Source of the DNA: Cardinalis cardinalis
Taxonomy: Eukaryota; Chordata; Aves; Passeriformes; Cardinalidae
Assembly: GCA_014549065.1 (NCBI GenBank)
Contig: JACDOX010000108.1
Coordinates: 1,061,203 to 1,125,202 of the forward strand
Direction of reading: 5' to 3'
DNA: 64,000 bases
The position numbers were made by a program, and so were the translations under genes. Within the stretch, counting starts at the first letter, position 1; the number at the start of each line of letters is the position of its first letter. Shown one piece after another: positions 1 to 13,600 of the stretch. The notes under the pieces are model-generated. The model saw only the letters and a program-made list of their open reading frames with translations, searched no databases and was not told where the DNA came from.

Positions 1-2209
1 TGTATGGCTTTTCCATCTCCTCTGTTTTTCTGTTGAAGAAAACCTCATAAAAATAGCTGATTAAAAATGATAATTAAAGTATCCTGCTTTACTACAGACT
101 TGATGATAAAAATTTTAGAACATGAACATCTTGTAAAAGCAATCATTTCAGTTTGCTTACTGTGGTGGACTAATGTTTGATCCTTCAGTCACATTTGGAA
201 ATATAAAATTACAAATTTTAAAAACTTCCTCTCTATTTCAGACTGAAGGCTTAGACTGCATAAACTCCAAGGAGGATAGAGCAACATGTGCTAGTCAAAT
301 GAGCAGAATATTTGACATCCTTCAGCTCTGGTAACAAAAGGACCATAGTCTGTGGAATCCCTGATGCCAGCTGTGTTGAAAGTTGCTGACTTGGCCTGTG
401 GCTGTTCCCTGCTCATACAGAATTACACTTTCACAGACACAATCCAAGCTGTGTGCAGTTTTCTTTTTTTTTCCTAAAGAAAAAACAAACATATGCTTGA
501 ATATAAGCAGAGAAGTATGTCAAAGATGGAAAATAAAAGGCAGGCAACAAAGCATGTTTATTTACAAGAGTGTCTTTGTAATTTTGGTTTCTGACTAGTT
601 TGCCACGCCTTCATTTCTTTATCCCTTTTTCCTTTCATTCATCTTCAGAAGTTCTGCAGCTTTGCCTAATTCCTTGAAGAGGAATGTAATAAAATGATAG
701 TATTTCTAAGGAATGCAGCACCACATCTGACTGGGCAGCCTTCCTCATGTCTGCTCTTGGACTTTTTGGGCTCTGCTACATGCAAATAATCCTCCTCCTT
801 TAAAGGGCTTTTCCTGTGTGTTGCATATAATACAGATTGAAAAAAAAAAAAAAGCAGCTTCTGCTCTGTGCTTTCTCCCTGTTGTAATGGGGAGAGGTGA
901 GTGATGGAGGAGCATTTCCTTTTTTCTAACCATGGTTAAAAACCTGAACAATCTTTAACAAGTCTGGGATGCAAGTAGGGCTGCTCTTTGTGAAGAACAG
1001 CATGTTGTGCCATGGAGGGAGGGTTTAAACAGGGCTGAGAGCCATGCATGGATTTGATGACATCTATAGTGGCTACTTGCAAAAAGAAGAAACTGTGATG
1101 TTGTTTAGCAAAGTATTTCCCCNAATATTTTCTCTTCTACAAAATCATGGTCTTTAAGTGTAGGACTGTGATAAAATGGAAATAATTTGANTTTGTAGAA
1201 AACATGCACATATTTTATGTGATTAATTTTGGTAAGCTTGACCTGTGAAAGTAAATACCTGTTTTACAGTGTTGTTTACACAAGAAAGNAGTCAAGAGCA
1301 CATGTTTCTTTGAAAGATGACTCTTTTGGCTACAGCACAATTTTATTGGGGGCTCTTGGGATCAGTTTGCTCTGCAAAATACATTGTACTCTTGTAGTTA
1401 TTCCCCCTGTCTGAAGGAGGATGGCTGGTAGGGTTGAGTGTCAAAGAGCTNTTGGGCTGAATAACTCCCTGAGACATCTTCCTTACTGCAGGAGAAGCTC
1501 CCTTCTAAAGTCANAATCATTTTCCCTACAATAAAACTGTTAGGAAAATCACAGTGCTGTGATTTTCACTGTGCTAATGCAGCTGGGAAACCCTTCACTT
1601 TAGAGGCAAGCTGAGAATTTCTATTGCTAATCTGCTATATTAAGGCAAATTAGAGTTAACTGATGTGCTTCTAAATGTGGCCTGTGTGAAATGAAGTTCC
1701 TTGCAGCATGATTTTTTTTCTTTTTTTTTTTATAGCACAATTTATTATTCCATAAGTAGGTAATTCCTCTTTGCTGATAACCACACGTCTGGTGTTCCCT
1801 TCTGCTGCTGCANCTCCCTTTGAGCAGCACTGTGCCTTTCAAAGTGCCAGTGATTGAGTTGGAGCCCCTTGAGGGGCTGTATTTAGACTGGCTGCTAACA
1901 GATCAGCTCCTTCATGTAATTACTGAGCTCTGACAGAGCAGCTCAGTGCACATTATTGCTTTCCATTTGCTCTGAGTTGCAGGACAGCCCTTCCTGCTTG
2001 GTGAGGAGTTTGTGCCTTTAAAAAATGGAGAAATCATTTTGTAGCTCCCAGCAGACCTCTCAGTNAACATCAGCAAGTTCTGCTTATCTGTGACATAGTA
2101 TGAAAATATTTGTCTGGCTGATTCTGTGTCGTGACTTCACTGACTTGAAGTGGCACTTTTGGAAATGCCTCTCCTGCTGGGATGCTTTGTCTTTGGAGTG
2201 ACAACTTCC
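1..2209. other. Non-coding stretch
   Basis: No exon, RNA gene or recognisable mobile element is seen. It contains an A-run at about 838-853 and T-runs near 1708-1731. The short ORFs show no protein character. Confidence 0.6.
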
Positions 2210-2644
2210 ACCTGTGTCACTCATGGACTTCACCACTGTGAAGGATCCTCGCTTCCATGGTGAAGGATTGTGGTGGTGTCCACAGGGGTCCCAGGGCAAG
2301 GGAAGAGATGAGAGTCTTGACTCCATGTTTCAGAAGGCTGATTTATTATTTTATGATANATATTATATTCAAAGAAAATTATATATTAAAACTATACTAA
2401 AAGAATAGAAGAAAGGATTTCATCAGAAGGCTAGCAAGGACAGAAGTGAAATGATAACAAAAGCTTGTGACTCTCAGAGTCTGAGCCAGCTGACTGTGAT
2501 TGGCCATCAATTAGAAACAACCCACATGGACCAGTCCAAGATGCACCTGTTGCATCCCACAGCAGCAGATAATTATTGTTTTTCTTTTCCTCTGAGGCTT
2601 CTCAGGAGAAAAATCCTGGCAAAGGGATTTTTCAGAAAATGTCA
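2210..2644 (-). mobile_element. Solo LTR of an endogenous retrovirus (minus orientation)
   Basis: The block reads as an LTR on the minus strand. Its 5' edge is TGACA (2644 back to 2640). A long AT-rich U3/TATA zone lies around 2345-2400, and an AATAAA signal on the minus strand sits at 2342-2347. A GC-richer R/U5 part then runs down to about 2210. I recognise the general sequence as a common passerine LTR type. No gag, pol or env ORF flanks it, so it is a solo LTR. The left boundary is uncertain, and related sequence may extend to about 2100. No clean target-site duplication was found. Confidence 0.6.
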
Positions 2645-5600
2645 TGGGTCCTCAGTAAAGCCATACCTGTCCTTGCAGCCCCTCTGTTCCCTTGACTGCA
2701 GGGAATACTGGAAGGTGTTGGAGACAGGATTATTTTGCTGAGGCTCTTGTGTTGATTTTAGTTGTGTTTCAGCATTATGGAGCAGGATGAATGAGGTGGT
2801 GCAGAGACAGGGAGAAAGGCTTTGTGGTTTTTATTAGCAACAACTGTGCAAGCAAACTTAATTTGGCATTCTGAAGCCCGCTGGTGGTGTTCCAACTTTA
2901 CCCCTCAGCTGTTGCTCACTGCATTGCAGAAGCCTCTGTAATCTAGCAATTTCTCATTGTCTCCAGTCCCTGCCATTTATAAGTGGGGACTCAGGTTGCA
3001 GAGCAGATTAAGTGAGCATTCCCTTTTATTTTTAATTTTAATACAAGCGTTTCCTCTAATCATAGGAAAAATACACCTGGCACTCGCTAGCTGGGGGATG
3101 TGTGCTTATTGGATGAGATGGAAAATACCTGTATGATCTTGTCCCCTGTGGTTTTATAGGAAAGAAGCAATAATGTGCACTTTAATTATNACACTTCCTA
3201 TATTTCATCTTTTCTTCCACTCCCAAAACAACCAGTCTGGTTTATTATTTCTCTTCTTCCTCCTCTCTCATTTCCTCCTTCTGTAGTTCATGGTATTTCT
3301 CATCCTGTCTCTTTTGTCTGTGTCCTTCCCTTCCTTATTGCTGCCTCCCGTGCAGCAGTAGTGCCATCTTGCTCATTTTTAGATTAAAATTCTTATTCTT
3401 TTGAGAGGGNTGTTTTTTTTAGGAGATCTTTTATCTGCCTTCTTTTTCAGGTTGTTGCAGAGTTAGAAAGGTTTGCAGGAGCTGCCCCAAAGAGGCCAAG
3501 CCTTCCCTTCTCTGCAGGCCAAGGGGACAATCTCTACTGTGCCCTCACTCAAATTCCATGTTTGTACTTTTATTTGGGAGAGTAAATCCCACAGGATTTG
3601 TGAGCATTGCTCACCCTACCCCTGCTCCCTCAAAGCANTCCTTTCACATAAAACCATTTTGCACAGATTATTCTAGGCAGTTANTGACATGCCAGTGGTG
3701 AGTTTGTATTTGAATCCATGCTCTGGGGGTCCAGAGTGCCTTTTGCCTTGCACAAAAATGGTATCCCAGAGCCATTCTGTGCTGGTAGGGAGAGCTTCTC
3801 TCTTGGGAACTGCGTTTTTGTCTGCCTATTGCTTGCACTGGTTGCAGTCCAGCAGGCTGTCAAATGCCTGACTGACTTACCCCCTCTTAGAAAAACTCGA
3901 GCAGCTTTGGCATAACTCTCAGCTGAGGTTCTGCAGCCGACTGGTGACTCACAGTCCCACTCACAAGACAGCAAGGAGTGGTTGGGTCAACTCTGCCCCA
4001 GTAAACAAGGCAGCTGTTGCTTATGCTTAAAGGTATTCCTGATTTCTGCAGTAAAACTGGCATCTCATAAATGCTGCTTCATGCTTTCCTCCTCTCCAGA
4101 CAAATGTTTGAAAACAAGGAAGGAGATGAAGGTCAGTGGATTTTTTTTCCTGCTTGGTAGCCTCTAATTGTAGTTCTAAAATAGCCCAGGATTACCAGCA
4201 CACAGGAGGAAAAATTCACAAAATACCATTCAGCAACACACCTGGAATCTGGTGTGAAGATGTGATTTGCTTTTTTGGGCTACCATATCTTGTAGCTTTT
4301 TTTTTTCCTCTCATCAACACTAAAATACAAGGGCCGTGAGGAAGAGTTGTGCAAAACAATTGAAAGCAAACTGTCTTTCTGTTCTGCTAAAGGAAGAGCC
4401 ATTGCTCCACTAGGCTGCCTGTTTAGACTTTCACACAGCCAATGTGGAAATCCATGAGTTATCAAAAGGGGCAGTTGTGATTCCCACAATGACATGGGAC
4501 TGAAATGCTCATTTGAGGTTTTTTGAGGGAAAACACATTCTTTTGCACGTGGATTGCAGTGGGCTTTCAGGGTTATTTCAGAGAGCAAATTACAAGATTC
4601 TCCTGTGGTTCTGAACTCCTGTTTTCCTTACTGATGTGCCCAAGTTTAGGGATTAAGAATAGGTTTCTGGCAGCTGTCTGCCAACAGCAAAAGTGGGACC
4701 TTGTGTGCAGTCACAGCCATTAAGCATGTCTGGTCTGGGTGGGGGAAAAGGGAGATTCCAGGAGGAGAAAAGAAGAGACCAGCAAATTTATTCTGCTGTT
4801 NTTGAGCAGGGTCTCAGCAGTCTGGCCTCTAAGATCATAAATTCCTCCTGGGAGGATCACTCCAGGTTGGAGGGTGGCTCTGCACTGTGCTCTCCTGCAA
4901 GTCCACGGACAGAACAGTTGGTTCTGTTTGTTTTGTGCTGGATTGGTTTCNTAATATTCCTAAAGCAGTGTCACCTCCCACTGAAAGCAGTGTGACCTCA
5001 CTGCCAGCGCTGTCCCAGAGAAAGGTGGGGGGGTTGTTTTGTTTGTTTGTTTTTTAAAGTGGTCATTTTGGTTGGCTGACCTTCTTGGTAAAGAAAACCT
5101 TTAGTTAAAGATTNATATCTGCATCTTTCTCATATTTTTTGCAGNTGCCAATATGATAAATCTCAGACTTCCAAATTATCAATAGAGCTGCAATGAATAA
5201 ATTTTATAGCACCAGGGGGTGAGTGAGAATGAGGGAAATGGGTCCCTTTGAGTCTCTTNTACCTTGCAGAGTAGCCAAAGCTGCAATTACTGTCAGTTAG
5301 CTGGATGTTCTGTTACTTACAAAGATAAGAGTTCACTAACAGAGTAATAGCAGTATTTTGTTATTTTAACTTGGCAGCACCCTACAATGAAACAGAAAAT
5401 TTATTAGCGTACTAATGAATGATGTACTCTTTCTGTGGTGCACCAGCAAGTGAACTGTGTGAGGAGACATTCGGTTTTTTGTCTTTTTAGCATAGTTTGG
5501 CTAGAAATCCTCCTCNAAAACAAGAAGTGCAGGGAAGGCTGAGACCTGATGTGCTTTTCTTTGCACTGCTGCTGACAAGAAAATCATTTATCTCACCTCC

Positions 5601-6727
5601 CAGCAGATCTGGTGGCAAACNCTGGGAGAGTGCTGTGGTAACGGTGGTCAGAAGTGAGATGGATGTTCTGCAGGTGCAAACAGCATTTCCTCCTTGTGCT
5701 GAACACAGGGTTATAGAAGTGCACTTGTCTCTGATATGCAGCCCAGATTTTTTTTTCTAGAGAAATGCCATCTGCATTCCCAGCTTTGCTCACACTGGGT
5801 GAAGGACTGCAAAGTCCTGTGTGAGGACCCAGGAGAGTAGGTAAAAACTAACCCAAGTGCATATTTCTTCTGGTTTTGCCCCATTTAATCTGTTGTAGAT
5901 ACCTCATCTTATTTTAGCTTCCCATCCNCAGCCTCCCTGACTTCCCCTTTTTTCCTTCCCTTTCATCTTTAAAAAGTGTGGTTTGATTAGGAAGCTGTAA
6001 TCTTTTTATAGTTAATTTCATTTAGAAGCACATTAACCTGCAGAATGAGCCACTGGCTGTCTCTTGTTCAGTTTCCAATGAATTTCCTGTTTGTCTGGAT
6101 GCTGAGTTATTCACTCACCAGTTAAGGGAGGCAATTAAGCTGCTGAAAGCTCCTTGTGGCTGAGATCTGCCAGGCTGGCACTGGCTGCTGTGGCTCAGCC
6201 ACAAAGGCTTTACCCATTACTGGCAATGGCATCACTTGTGCAGTTATTTTTCATCTTTTGGTTCAGATTTCCCTGCTTCTGAATTTAGCTTCTTGTCTTT
6301 TTCTTTCTTCTTTTTGTCTTTTTTCTTTTTTTTTTTTCTGTCTGGCTCAAATTGCAGCTCAAAGCAGTCTTTAGTATGTCTTTCCTGCACGTTTATGTAG
6401 AAAATTGCCTGTGTCCCAAGGGAGGGAGAGCAGTGGGAGAAGAGAGAACAATCTACAAATTCTTCCTTATCAAAACGTTTGACAGAAATTGAAACTTCAC
6501 TTTTTTTTTTTTTTGGAGTGCACTTAAAAATACTGTATGAACTCCAAGAAAGTTAATTTGTTCATCGAGACTGTTGTGCAAGAGGTGAGAAATACTTGTC
6601 ACTGTGTATAGCTCATATTTTGGGGGAATTTTTTGCCTTACCCTTGCAGGATTTGTGTGGAGGTAGAACAGACAGTTGCAGGCAGTCATGGACTGCCCAA
6701 CTTCTTCTGCCACGACCTGTAGCTGCT
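2645..6727. other. Non-coding stretch
   Basis: Unique-looking AT-rich DNA with short T-runs (4141, 4300, 6330, 6500) and a GTTTG-type run near 5036-5056. No supported gene. Confidence 0.6.
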
Positions 6728-6980
6728 GCAAGGACAAGGGAGAATGGCTTCAGGCTAAAGGAGAGTAGATTTAAATTGTGTATTAGGAAGAAATTGTTCC
6801 CTGTGAGGTTGGGAAGGCNCTGGCACAGGGTGCCCAGAGAAGGTGTGGCTGCCCCTGGATCCCTGGCAGTGGCCAAGGCCAGGTTGGAGGGGGCTTGGAG
6901 CAACCTGGGCTAATGGGAGGCGTCCCTGCCCATGGCAGGGGTGGAATGAGATGGGCCTTGAGGTCCCTTCCTATCTAAGG
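6728..6980 (+). mobile_element. CR1 LINE 3' fragment
   Basis: Typical CR1 3'-end landmarks in sense orientation appear: an AGGACAAGGGAGAATGGCTT start, AGGAAGAAATTGTTCCCTGTGA, a CTGGCACAGGGTGCCCAGAG-type block, and CCCTGCCCATGGCAGGGGTGG near the end. It is 5'-truncated and non-coding. The last bases and the ATTCTATG octamers are degraded. Confidence 0.9.
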
Positions 6981-9900
6981 ACATGAGACCCCCATTTTCA
7001 TTTGTGAAAGGACCTGACTTTATCTCCCTGTCCTCCGCTCTCCTTTTCTTTTTCACTATGAATTCTGCAAACATGGGTAAGATGTTTGCAGAACATCTTG
7101 CAGGGAGAGGGGACTTTTTCCAGAGGATGCTCATTGCTGGGGAAGACTGGGACACCTGAGTCAGGGAAGGAGACTGGGGTTTGACAAAGTTGAGCTAAAA
7201 CAACTCTTGGGAACCTTGGTGAAGGCNGTGCCACGTGCTCAGACCTCCACAGCCAAGGTGGATGTTATTGTTGAGGGGAGGGTGAANCTCAGCCCTGCAC
7301 TGAGAACTTGCAGAGCAGCTTCTGGGAAGTTTTGATTTTTGCAGAGACTTGGATCTAGTAACGAGTTGCATTTTAGANAATTCCTGCTGCAAAAAAGAGT
7401 GACTCCATGTTTGGGACTTCTTTATGGTGGTTTTTTGTCTTATCAAGAGTTATTAGAGACATNTGGTTTTGATGTCTTGGATTCAAGAAGACAATATGTC
7501 ATTTTATTAGAACATTTCTGGAAGGGTATGTGGTTCTCCCCACACTCCCTATCCTTGCTCTCCATAGCCCATAAAGCCTGATTGTTCTATCAGTCACAGC
7601 ACTGCTAGTGCTGCCTGTAGTTACTGATAATTTTCATTCTGTTTTAAATTTTGCTAAAGCAAAACAGAGACATGGAATTGCAATTGGNATTTAAACATAG
7701 TAAATAAATAAACTTCTGCTCCCAAATAAAGACTGTCTCTGGAGACAAATTTATAGTGATCTCCCATGTAGTCTCAGTGTTCTTTTCCTTGCCTATCTTA
7801 GTTCCTAGTTAATGTACAGAGAGAGACATGGTATTGGAGATGCTTAAAATATGGAATTTTCAATTAGATAGCTTTTTCAGATTGGATGCAATTTGTGGGG
7901 ATGGGAGGTAGGGAACTGGTGAGTATCTGTAGAGGTAGACATTAAATAAATAACTTACTAATTTTTAAATAATACTTTGATCTGTTGAATGTTTTGGGGG
8001 TTTTTTTGTTTGGTTGTTTTTTTTCCCAAGAGAATCTTTGAATGCAGACTGTGCAAATACTTTGAGAATGATNGAAGCTATTAATGCACCATTGATTTCC
8101 TCCATTGACTTGTCCATTAGATATTTAAACTCTTGTTTTTAACAAGTGTGCATTTTTCTGTTTCAAAAGCAGCCTCCCACTGTCCCTTGCTTGGTGGGAA
8201 GCGTCTCCTGCTGGCTTTCTGTCTCTGTGCCAGCCTTGAGACTTGGCTTGAACACTTTGGACTTATCCTGCCTTTCTGCTGGAGCTGGAGGAGTTGGGGA
8301 GCAGATTCACTCATGGCATGGCCACCAAGGCAGTTTAATCTGTCCTGCCTGAACAGTTCATGCTGTGATTCTGTGGTTTTGTTGGCAGGAGCAATCTGAA
8401 AGCAATCTCAGCAGTGCCCTGGATACTCCCCTGTACCATGTGCTTTCTGCTGTCCCTCATTTTTCTAAGGCCAGTTGTAAGAATGTTTTGTTAGATGGTC
8501 ACTGGTGATGAGGGTTTTTAATAGTAGCAGCTGCTGTAAAAATTGCTGAAGGGCATCTGTTTCACAGAGTTCTGTGAAACTCTGTTTCTAGGAATACATT
8601 CTGCTTAACCCCAAAAACCCATAAAAATGAGGAATGATCAGCTGTTCTAGGGTCTGCACAGGGACTGTATTTTTTCTGTNCTGAAGCAACTTGTTGAGCT
8701 GCATGCCTGAGAAACAAAGTGATTTGACTCATGCTTATATTTAGTATCATTACCTACTGCATTAGGTTCCGTTTTCTTTGCAGCACTAATGTTTTTGCTC
8801 AGGAAGGTTAACAGGGAAAACGCCCAGCAGAAGGCATTTCTGTGCTTATCAGAGGGCAAATGCCTGGAAAACATCAGGTCACTGTGCTGGGTGTCAACTT
8901 GTTGGGTGGTTGTTTTTTTTTTTTTTCTTTTTTGTAGAGTCTGTAGAAGGAGCAGTATCTAAGGGTGGGGAGAGGATGTCCTTCCTTTTTGGTAAAGCCT
9001 GTAAAATTAGAGGAGCTGGTGCATCCTTAGGACAAATGTGATCTGAATTTGCAGCACTCTCTTTGTGGTGGTCCTGAATCATGTATCATAAATACATGAG
9101 ATTCCAACCTTAAAATATACCTTGTGATTCTACCTACCCAAGGTGATAATTTTTTCTGATTTTGAGTATATTTGTAACTGCAACAAAAATTCTAATTGCT
9201 GTTTTTATATGTAATCTTAAAAATATGTTTGGCCTTATATTTCTGTTTGGAACAAGCTTTTACTACAACTTTCTGCAACTACAAGGGAAGCAGAGGGGAG
9301 ATGCACAGGTTTAAAGTGCAGCTGGGGAAGCTTTAGTCTAAAGTTGAAATTTTTGAAGCCTGTNTGAAAGCCTTGGCTGCCAAGAAAGCCTGGGCTCAGC
9401 TCAGGAAATGGAATGATTCCTGGTGCTACTGGAGCCAGNTGAGGAGCTGTAATTGACTTTTCACCAGTGAAGTGCAGAACATTCTGTTCGGTTGGTGTGT
9501 AACAGGTGAATGCCCCAAGCACTGGGGAAGTGGGTGGAAGTTTGAGCATGGCTTTGCTGGTCTGAAGCCTTTGTGCTGCTCTCCATCTCCTATTCCCATC
9601 TCTTATGTTAGTGNTGGTCTGTCCCAGAAAAGCTCTTCAAGGGCTTAACTGACCAAACTCANCTTTCTGTGTGACCTTAAATGGATCACAAATTCAAGAT
9701 TGTTTTTTTTCTCCTTATGGGGGTGTGAGAAGCTGCAGAGCTGTTATCACATTTTCCTTTCTGAAGCATGAAGGGCTTTGATTCCTCAGAGTGTTTTCTC
9801 TCCTTTGCTCCCAAGTGGTCTCATCCCAGGGCTTTTTGTTTTTACTACACAGAACCCCTCTACAGCCAGTCTGAGGAGCCTCTGCTGCCTGAAGGAGCTG

Positions 9901-10229
9901 ATCTGTACATTGGTGCAGATCTGAAGTGTCCTGCAGTATCTCCTGAGATTCCCTGTGATAATCACATCACCCTGCCAAGGAGCCCTGTTAATATTTATGT
10001 GGCAATTGTTTTGGTTCTTGGCAGAGATAAGGGCGTTAATGTGAAGCCTACTTTGGCTGATTAAAGAAATNATTTATGTTTTGGACTGTAGCAGTGATTT
10101 CATTACACTTGAAGAATTAAATTCTGAATGTCTTTTGGTAGATGTGTACATAAAAGTATGTATTGAGGCAGTTAGCTGGCATGTTGGACTACACCAACCT
10201 CTCCCTCATAAGAAGGATGAGGACCTGTT
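6981..10229. other. Non-coding stretch
   Basis: No coding or structured RNA signal. There is a long T-run at about 8911-8932. The open frame at 9768-10064 has no recognisable protein features or splice context. Confidence 0.6.
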
Positions 10230-10670
10230 GGTGCAAGTCCAGAGAAGGGCCATGGAAATTATCTGGAGAAGAAAAGGCTGGAGCACCTCNCCTGTGAAGA
10301 AAGGCTNGCAGAGTTGGGGTANAAAAGGTGGAGTAGAGAAGCCTGGAGTAGAAAAGGTTCCAGGATGATCTTACAGCACTTTCTGATACCTAAAAGGGCT
10401 TCAAGAGAGCTATGAGGGAAATTTTACAAAGGCAGGACAAGGNGGAATGGCTGACAGAGGGCAGGGTTAGATGGGATACTGGGAAGAAATCCTTCCCTGT
10501 GAGGGTGGGGAGGCCCTGGCACAGGGTGCCCAGAGAAGCTGTGGCTGCCCCNTCCCTGGAAATGTTCAATGCCAGATGGGAGCAGCCTGACCTAGTGGAA
10601 GCTGTCCCTGCCCATGGCANAGGGTTGGAATGAGATGATATTTAAGGTCCCTTCCAACCCAAATCCTGTC
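10230..10670 (+). mobile_element. CR1 LINE 3' fragment, longest copy
   Basis: This sense-orientation fragment of about 440 bases reaches further 5' than the other copies (CCAGAGAAGGGCC, then a segment of decayed GAGTAGA-like units near 10305-10365). It then has the usual AAATCCTTCCCTGTGAGGGT, CTGGCACAGGGTGCCCAGAG and CTGTCCCTGCCCATGGCA landmarks, ending in GGTCCCTTCCAACCCAAA. It is decayed and has no coding capacity. Confidence 0.9.
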
Positions 10671-13600
10671 AAGTGAAGGGAGCAAAGGTGGAGGGATGTT
10701 TGCTGAGCCCAACTCTTAAGCGCTAGCAAGTTTTTCCTGCTGAAATGGAAAGGAAGGTTCGAAGCTGTGTGCAGTTCTTCCATAATGAAGTGTTGTTTTT
10801 CAGGCTTGGGTGCTGGAATGAGGAGAAGGAGCCCTTCAGCAAAAGGCTACTGGGCTTTCACTCTGCTTTCACTCTGCTTGCCCTGTGCTCCCTTGCCTCT
10901 CTGCAGCTGTGCTTCTGTTCATGTGAATTCTCTAGTTTTAGGAGCAGCACTGTTTCTTTTTTGCCTCCAACCCCTTGATCTTGCAGTTAACATTAAGGGA
11001 TATCAGCAATTTAATTGTACTTTACTTTTATAAGAATTTAATTTCTTGAAAGATGAGGTGAAAAGAGGAGGGGAGAAGAATATACTGTTGCCTCATTAAG
11101 AGTAAGAAAAGATGGGGGTCTTCAGTAGCCAGGTTTGCAAGATGGTAATAAAAAGGGTCTTTGAATAGTTGCAGATCTCTCAATGCTTTANTTTAGATGT
11201 TAAAAAACCCTTTTATGAGATAAGTGGTCTTTGAGAGAAGGGCAAATGAAAAGCACATCTGAAAACACATNGGATGGCAGCTCTTTCACACAGGCACTTC
11301 TCATCTTGAGGCTGAGGCTTGCCCAGCTCCTGCCTTTCTCCTCACTCAGCCTTTTGTACCAGCCCCAGTGTGCCTTGGCTCCAGAATCCACATGGAGGTC
11401 AGGCACCTTTTCATTGGTGTTTGCAGTGAGAACACTGCCTGCTGAAGGCTCCAGACCAAGAACTGCTGTAACTCTGGTGTGCTTTCAGAGACAGGAAGGG
11501 TCTCTAGTGCTGCAAAGCCTTTCCCACCCCAGGTCGTTGGGGAAGGTCCACCTTTGGAGTGGCNTTTTCCCAGCACTGGATTGCTGTGAGCAGAAGGGTG
11601 CTGTGTCTGTGTCCCAGCCAAGGTGAGAATGGTCTCTGGCTGACCCTCAGGGATGAACCAAGGCTCTGCTCTCCATCCTCCCTCCTCTCTCCTTCCAGGG
11701 ATGCCTGGATGTGGCAGACTTCCCTGATGGCAGCAGACATGCAGCTTTGGAGAGCAAATGGGCAGAGTCTGTGTGTGTCTCTGTCCCTTCACACACCAGG
11801 GAGGGCACTGTCCGGAGCCACCCAGCTTGTCACAGTTTGTGAGTGCAGCACTGGACACAACTGGCTGCTGCTGTCTCTCTCATGGGCTCAGCTTGCCCTT
11901 GCTCATCATGACTGCCAAGTGCACAGACCTGCTGGGGAGCCAGTGGAATTGTCACAGAAATCAGCATCTTCCTTTGGAGCATCATGGGTCAGCAGAACTT
12001 GACCTGCCTGCTCTCTTCTGCATCAACAGAGCTTTTTTTGCCAGCAGTGGAGCTAATGTTAGACCCCTCTGGACCTATGCAAAAGGGTTTGGTGCATGCT
12101 GGTGTGTGCTCTGCTTGCTCACATGTGGAGCTGCTGTGAGGGAAATGGCACAGAATGGTGAGGAAGAGCCATTAGAAGCTGAAGGAGCCTGAGGCTTTGT
12201 GTGGTGAGGTGGGGATCTCCCAGAACACAGGCAGGCTGTGCTTGAAACACTGTTGGGGAGGATGTGTTTNACTCCTGCCAAATCCCTGCACATGCACTCC
12301 TTTCTGCCAGGCTGACCTTGTTCCTGGAGAGCTGGGGTGGGGGCTGGCTTGTGGGGCAGGCTGGTAGCCAAAGCCACANGCTCTGACCTGTACACAAGCT
12401 CAGCATCCTCCTCTGCTCCTCCATTGCTCCTGCACCAAAAGGTGCAGCAGCTGTAGCTGGTGGTACCTCTTCTGGGAACTTGTTCCTACATCTGCCTCCC
12501 CCTTCTTTGCCTTCTATCCCTGGAGTGACTGGAACTCTTTTCATGAATGCTTTCTGACCAGGCACTTGGAATGCTTATGGGACGCTTCGTCCTGGAAATC
12601 CAGGAGACCTCTCCAGAGGAGGAAGCAGAGTCTCCTGTTTGTCTTGTGTTACCCTGTCACAACAATGGCTTCAGAATCTGCCTAATTTAAAAGCTACTTT
12701 TAATCTGATGGGAAGATGTTTATGTATTTAAAATAGTTATTCCTTGCTGGAGCCACTCCCTTCTTTTGTCCTTCACTGCTGGACTTTTCGGCTTCACTCG
12801 GCTCATGTGCAGTGCTTGTTTACAGCCCCGATACTGCAGCATGGAGAAGGAAGTCGGGCAGTTTAACACTGATTCAGTCCCAGGCTTCCTGTGCGTGTGC
12901 ATGCACGCGTGTGTGCTCAGCCCTGCTGCTCCACTGGCTGGGCAGCTCTGCAGGGAAAGCCACGCTGCTGGCAGACACAAGATGCAGGTGGCTTTTTCTA
13001 CCTCTTCCACCTGGTTTGGGCCTGAGCAGGTTTAGGCAGCACGGGTAAAAATTCCAGTATGGCAAGCCTGATGAGGAAGATGCTGATGCAGGCAAAGACA
13101 TGGAGCGGTGAGTGCGGGAGACGTCTTGTCTGATGGGAAAGATAACTGCTCAGAGGGATTTGGGTGCCTGGGAGGAGAAATGTGGCAGGAGCTGTTGGAT
13201 ATTGCTGTTGTCTTCATCTCTCATCTCCAGTGTGAGATGGCAACAAAATGCCAAAGCATTGTCCGTGGAGAAGATGGTTATCCAGGTGAATGTGTGCTTA
13301 AAGTCTGTTTCTTAGCCTGCCCTGGGCTTTCTGCCTTAGCTTGGCTCTCTAACAGCAGCACCCTGTCTAATTCGGAAGTTTTGGAGGGAGTGGGGAGTTT
13401 GCAGGAGACTGGCATCTCAGGANCATTTAAAGTGTTGTGTCAGTTGTGACTGCAACAAAAGATGAGGTTGAGAAGAAAACAACACTGATGAGCTGTAGAA
13501 AAAGCTATTTTATTGCTTTGTCCCTATTCTTTTGATTTGGTGGCATGTGTCTGTCTGGATTTCAGTAAGGTGCTCTTGTGTTGCGTGGTTACAAAAATTG

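Noticed and set aside
6596..6913. 105-codon plus-strand frame and its minus-strand counterpart
   Set aside because: They lie mostly within a CR1 3' fragment, which is non-coding.
11346..12565. Group of overlapping 100-170-codon frames on both strands
   Set aside because: They occur together because the DNA is GC-richer and stop-poor; there are no domains, no exon-like borders, and Ns inside.
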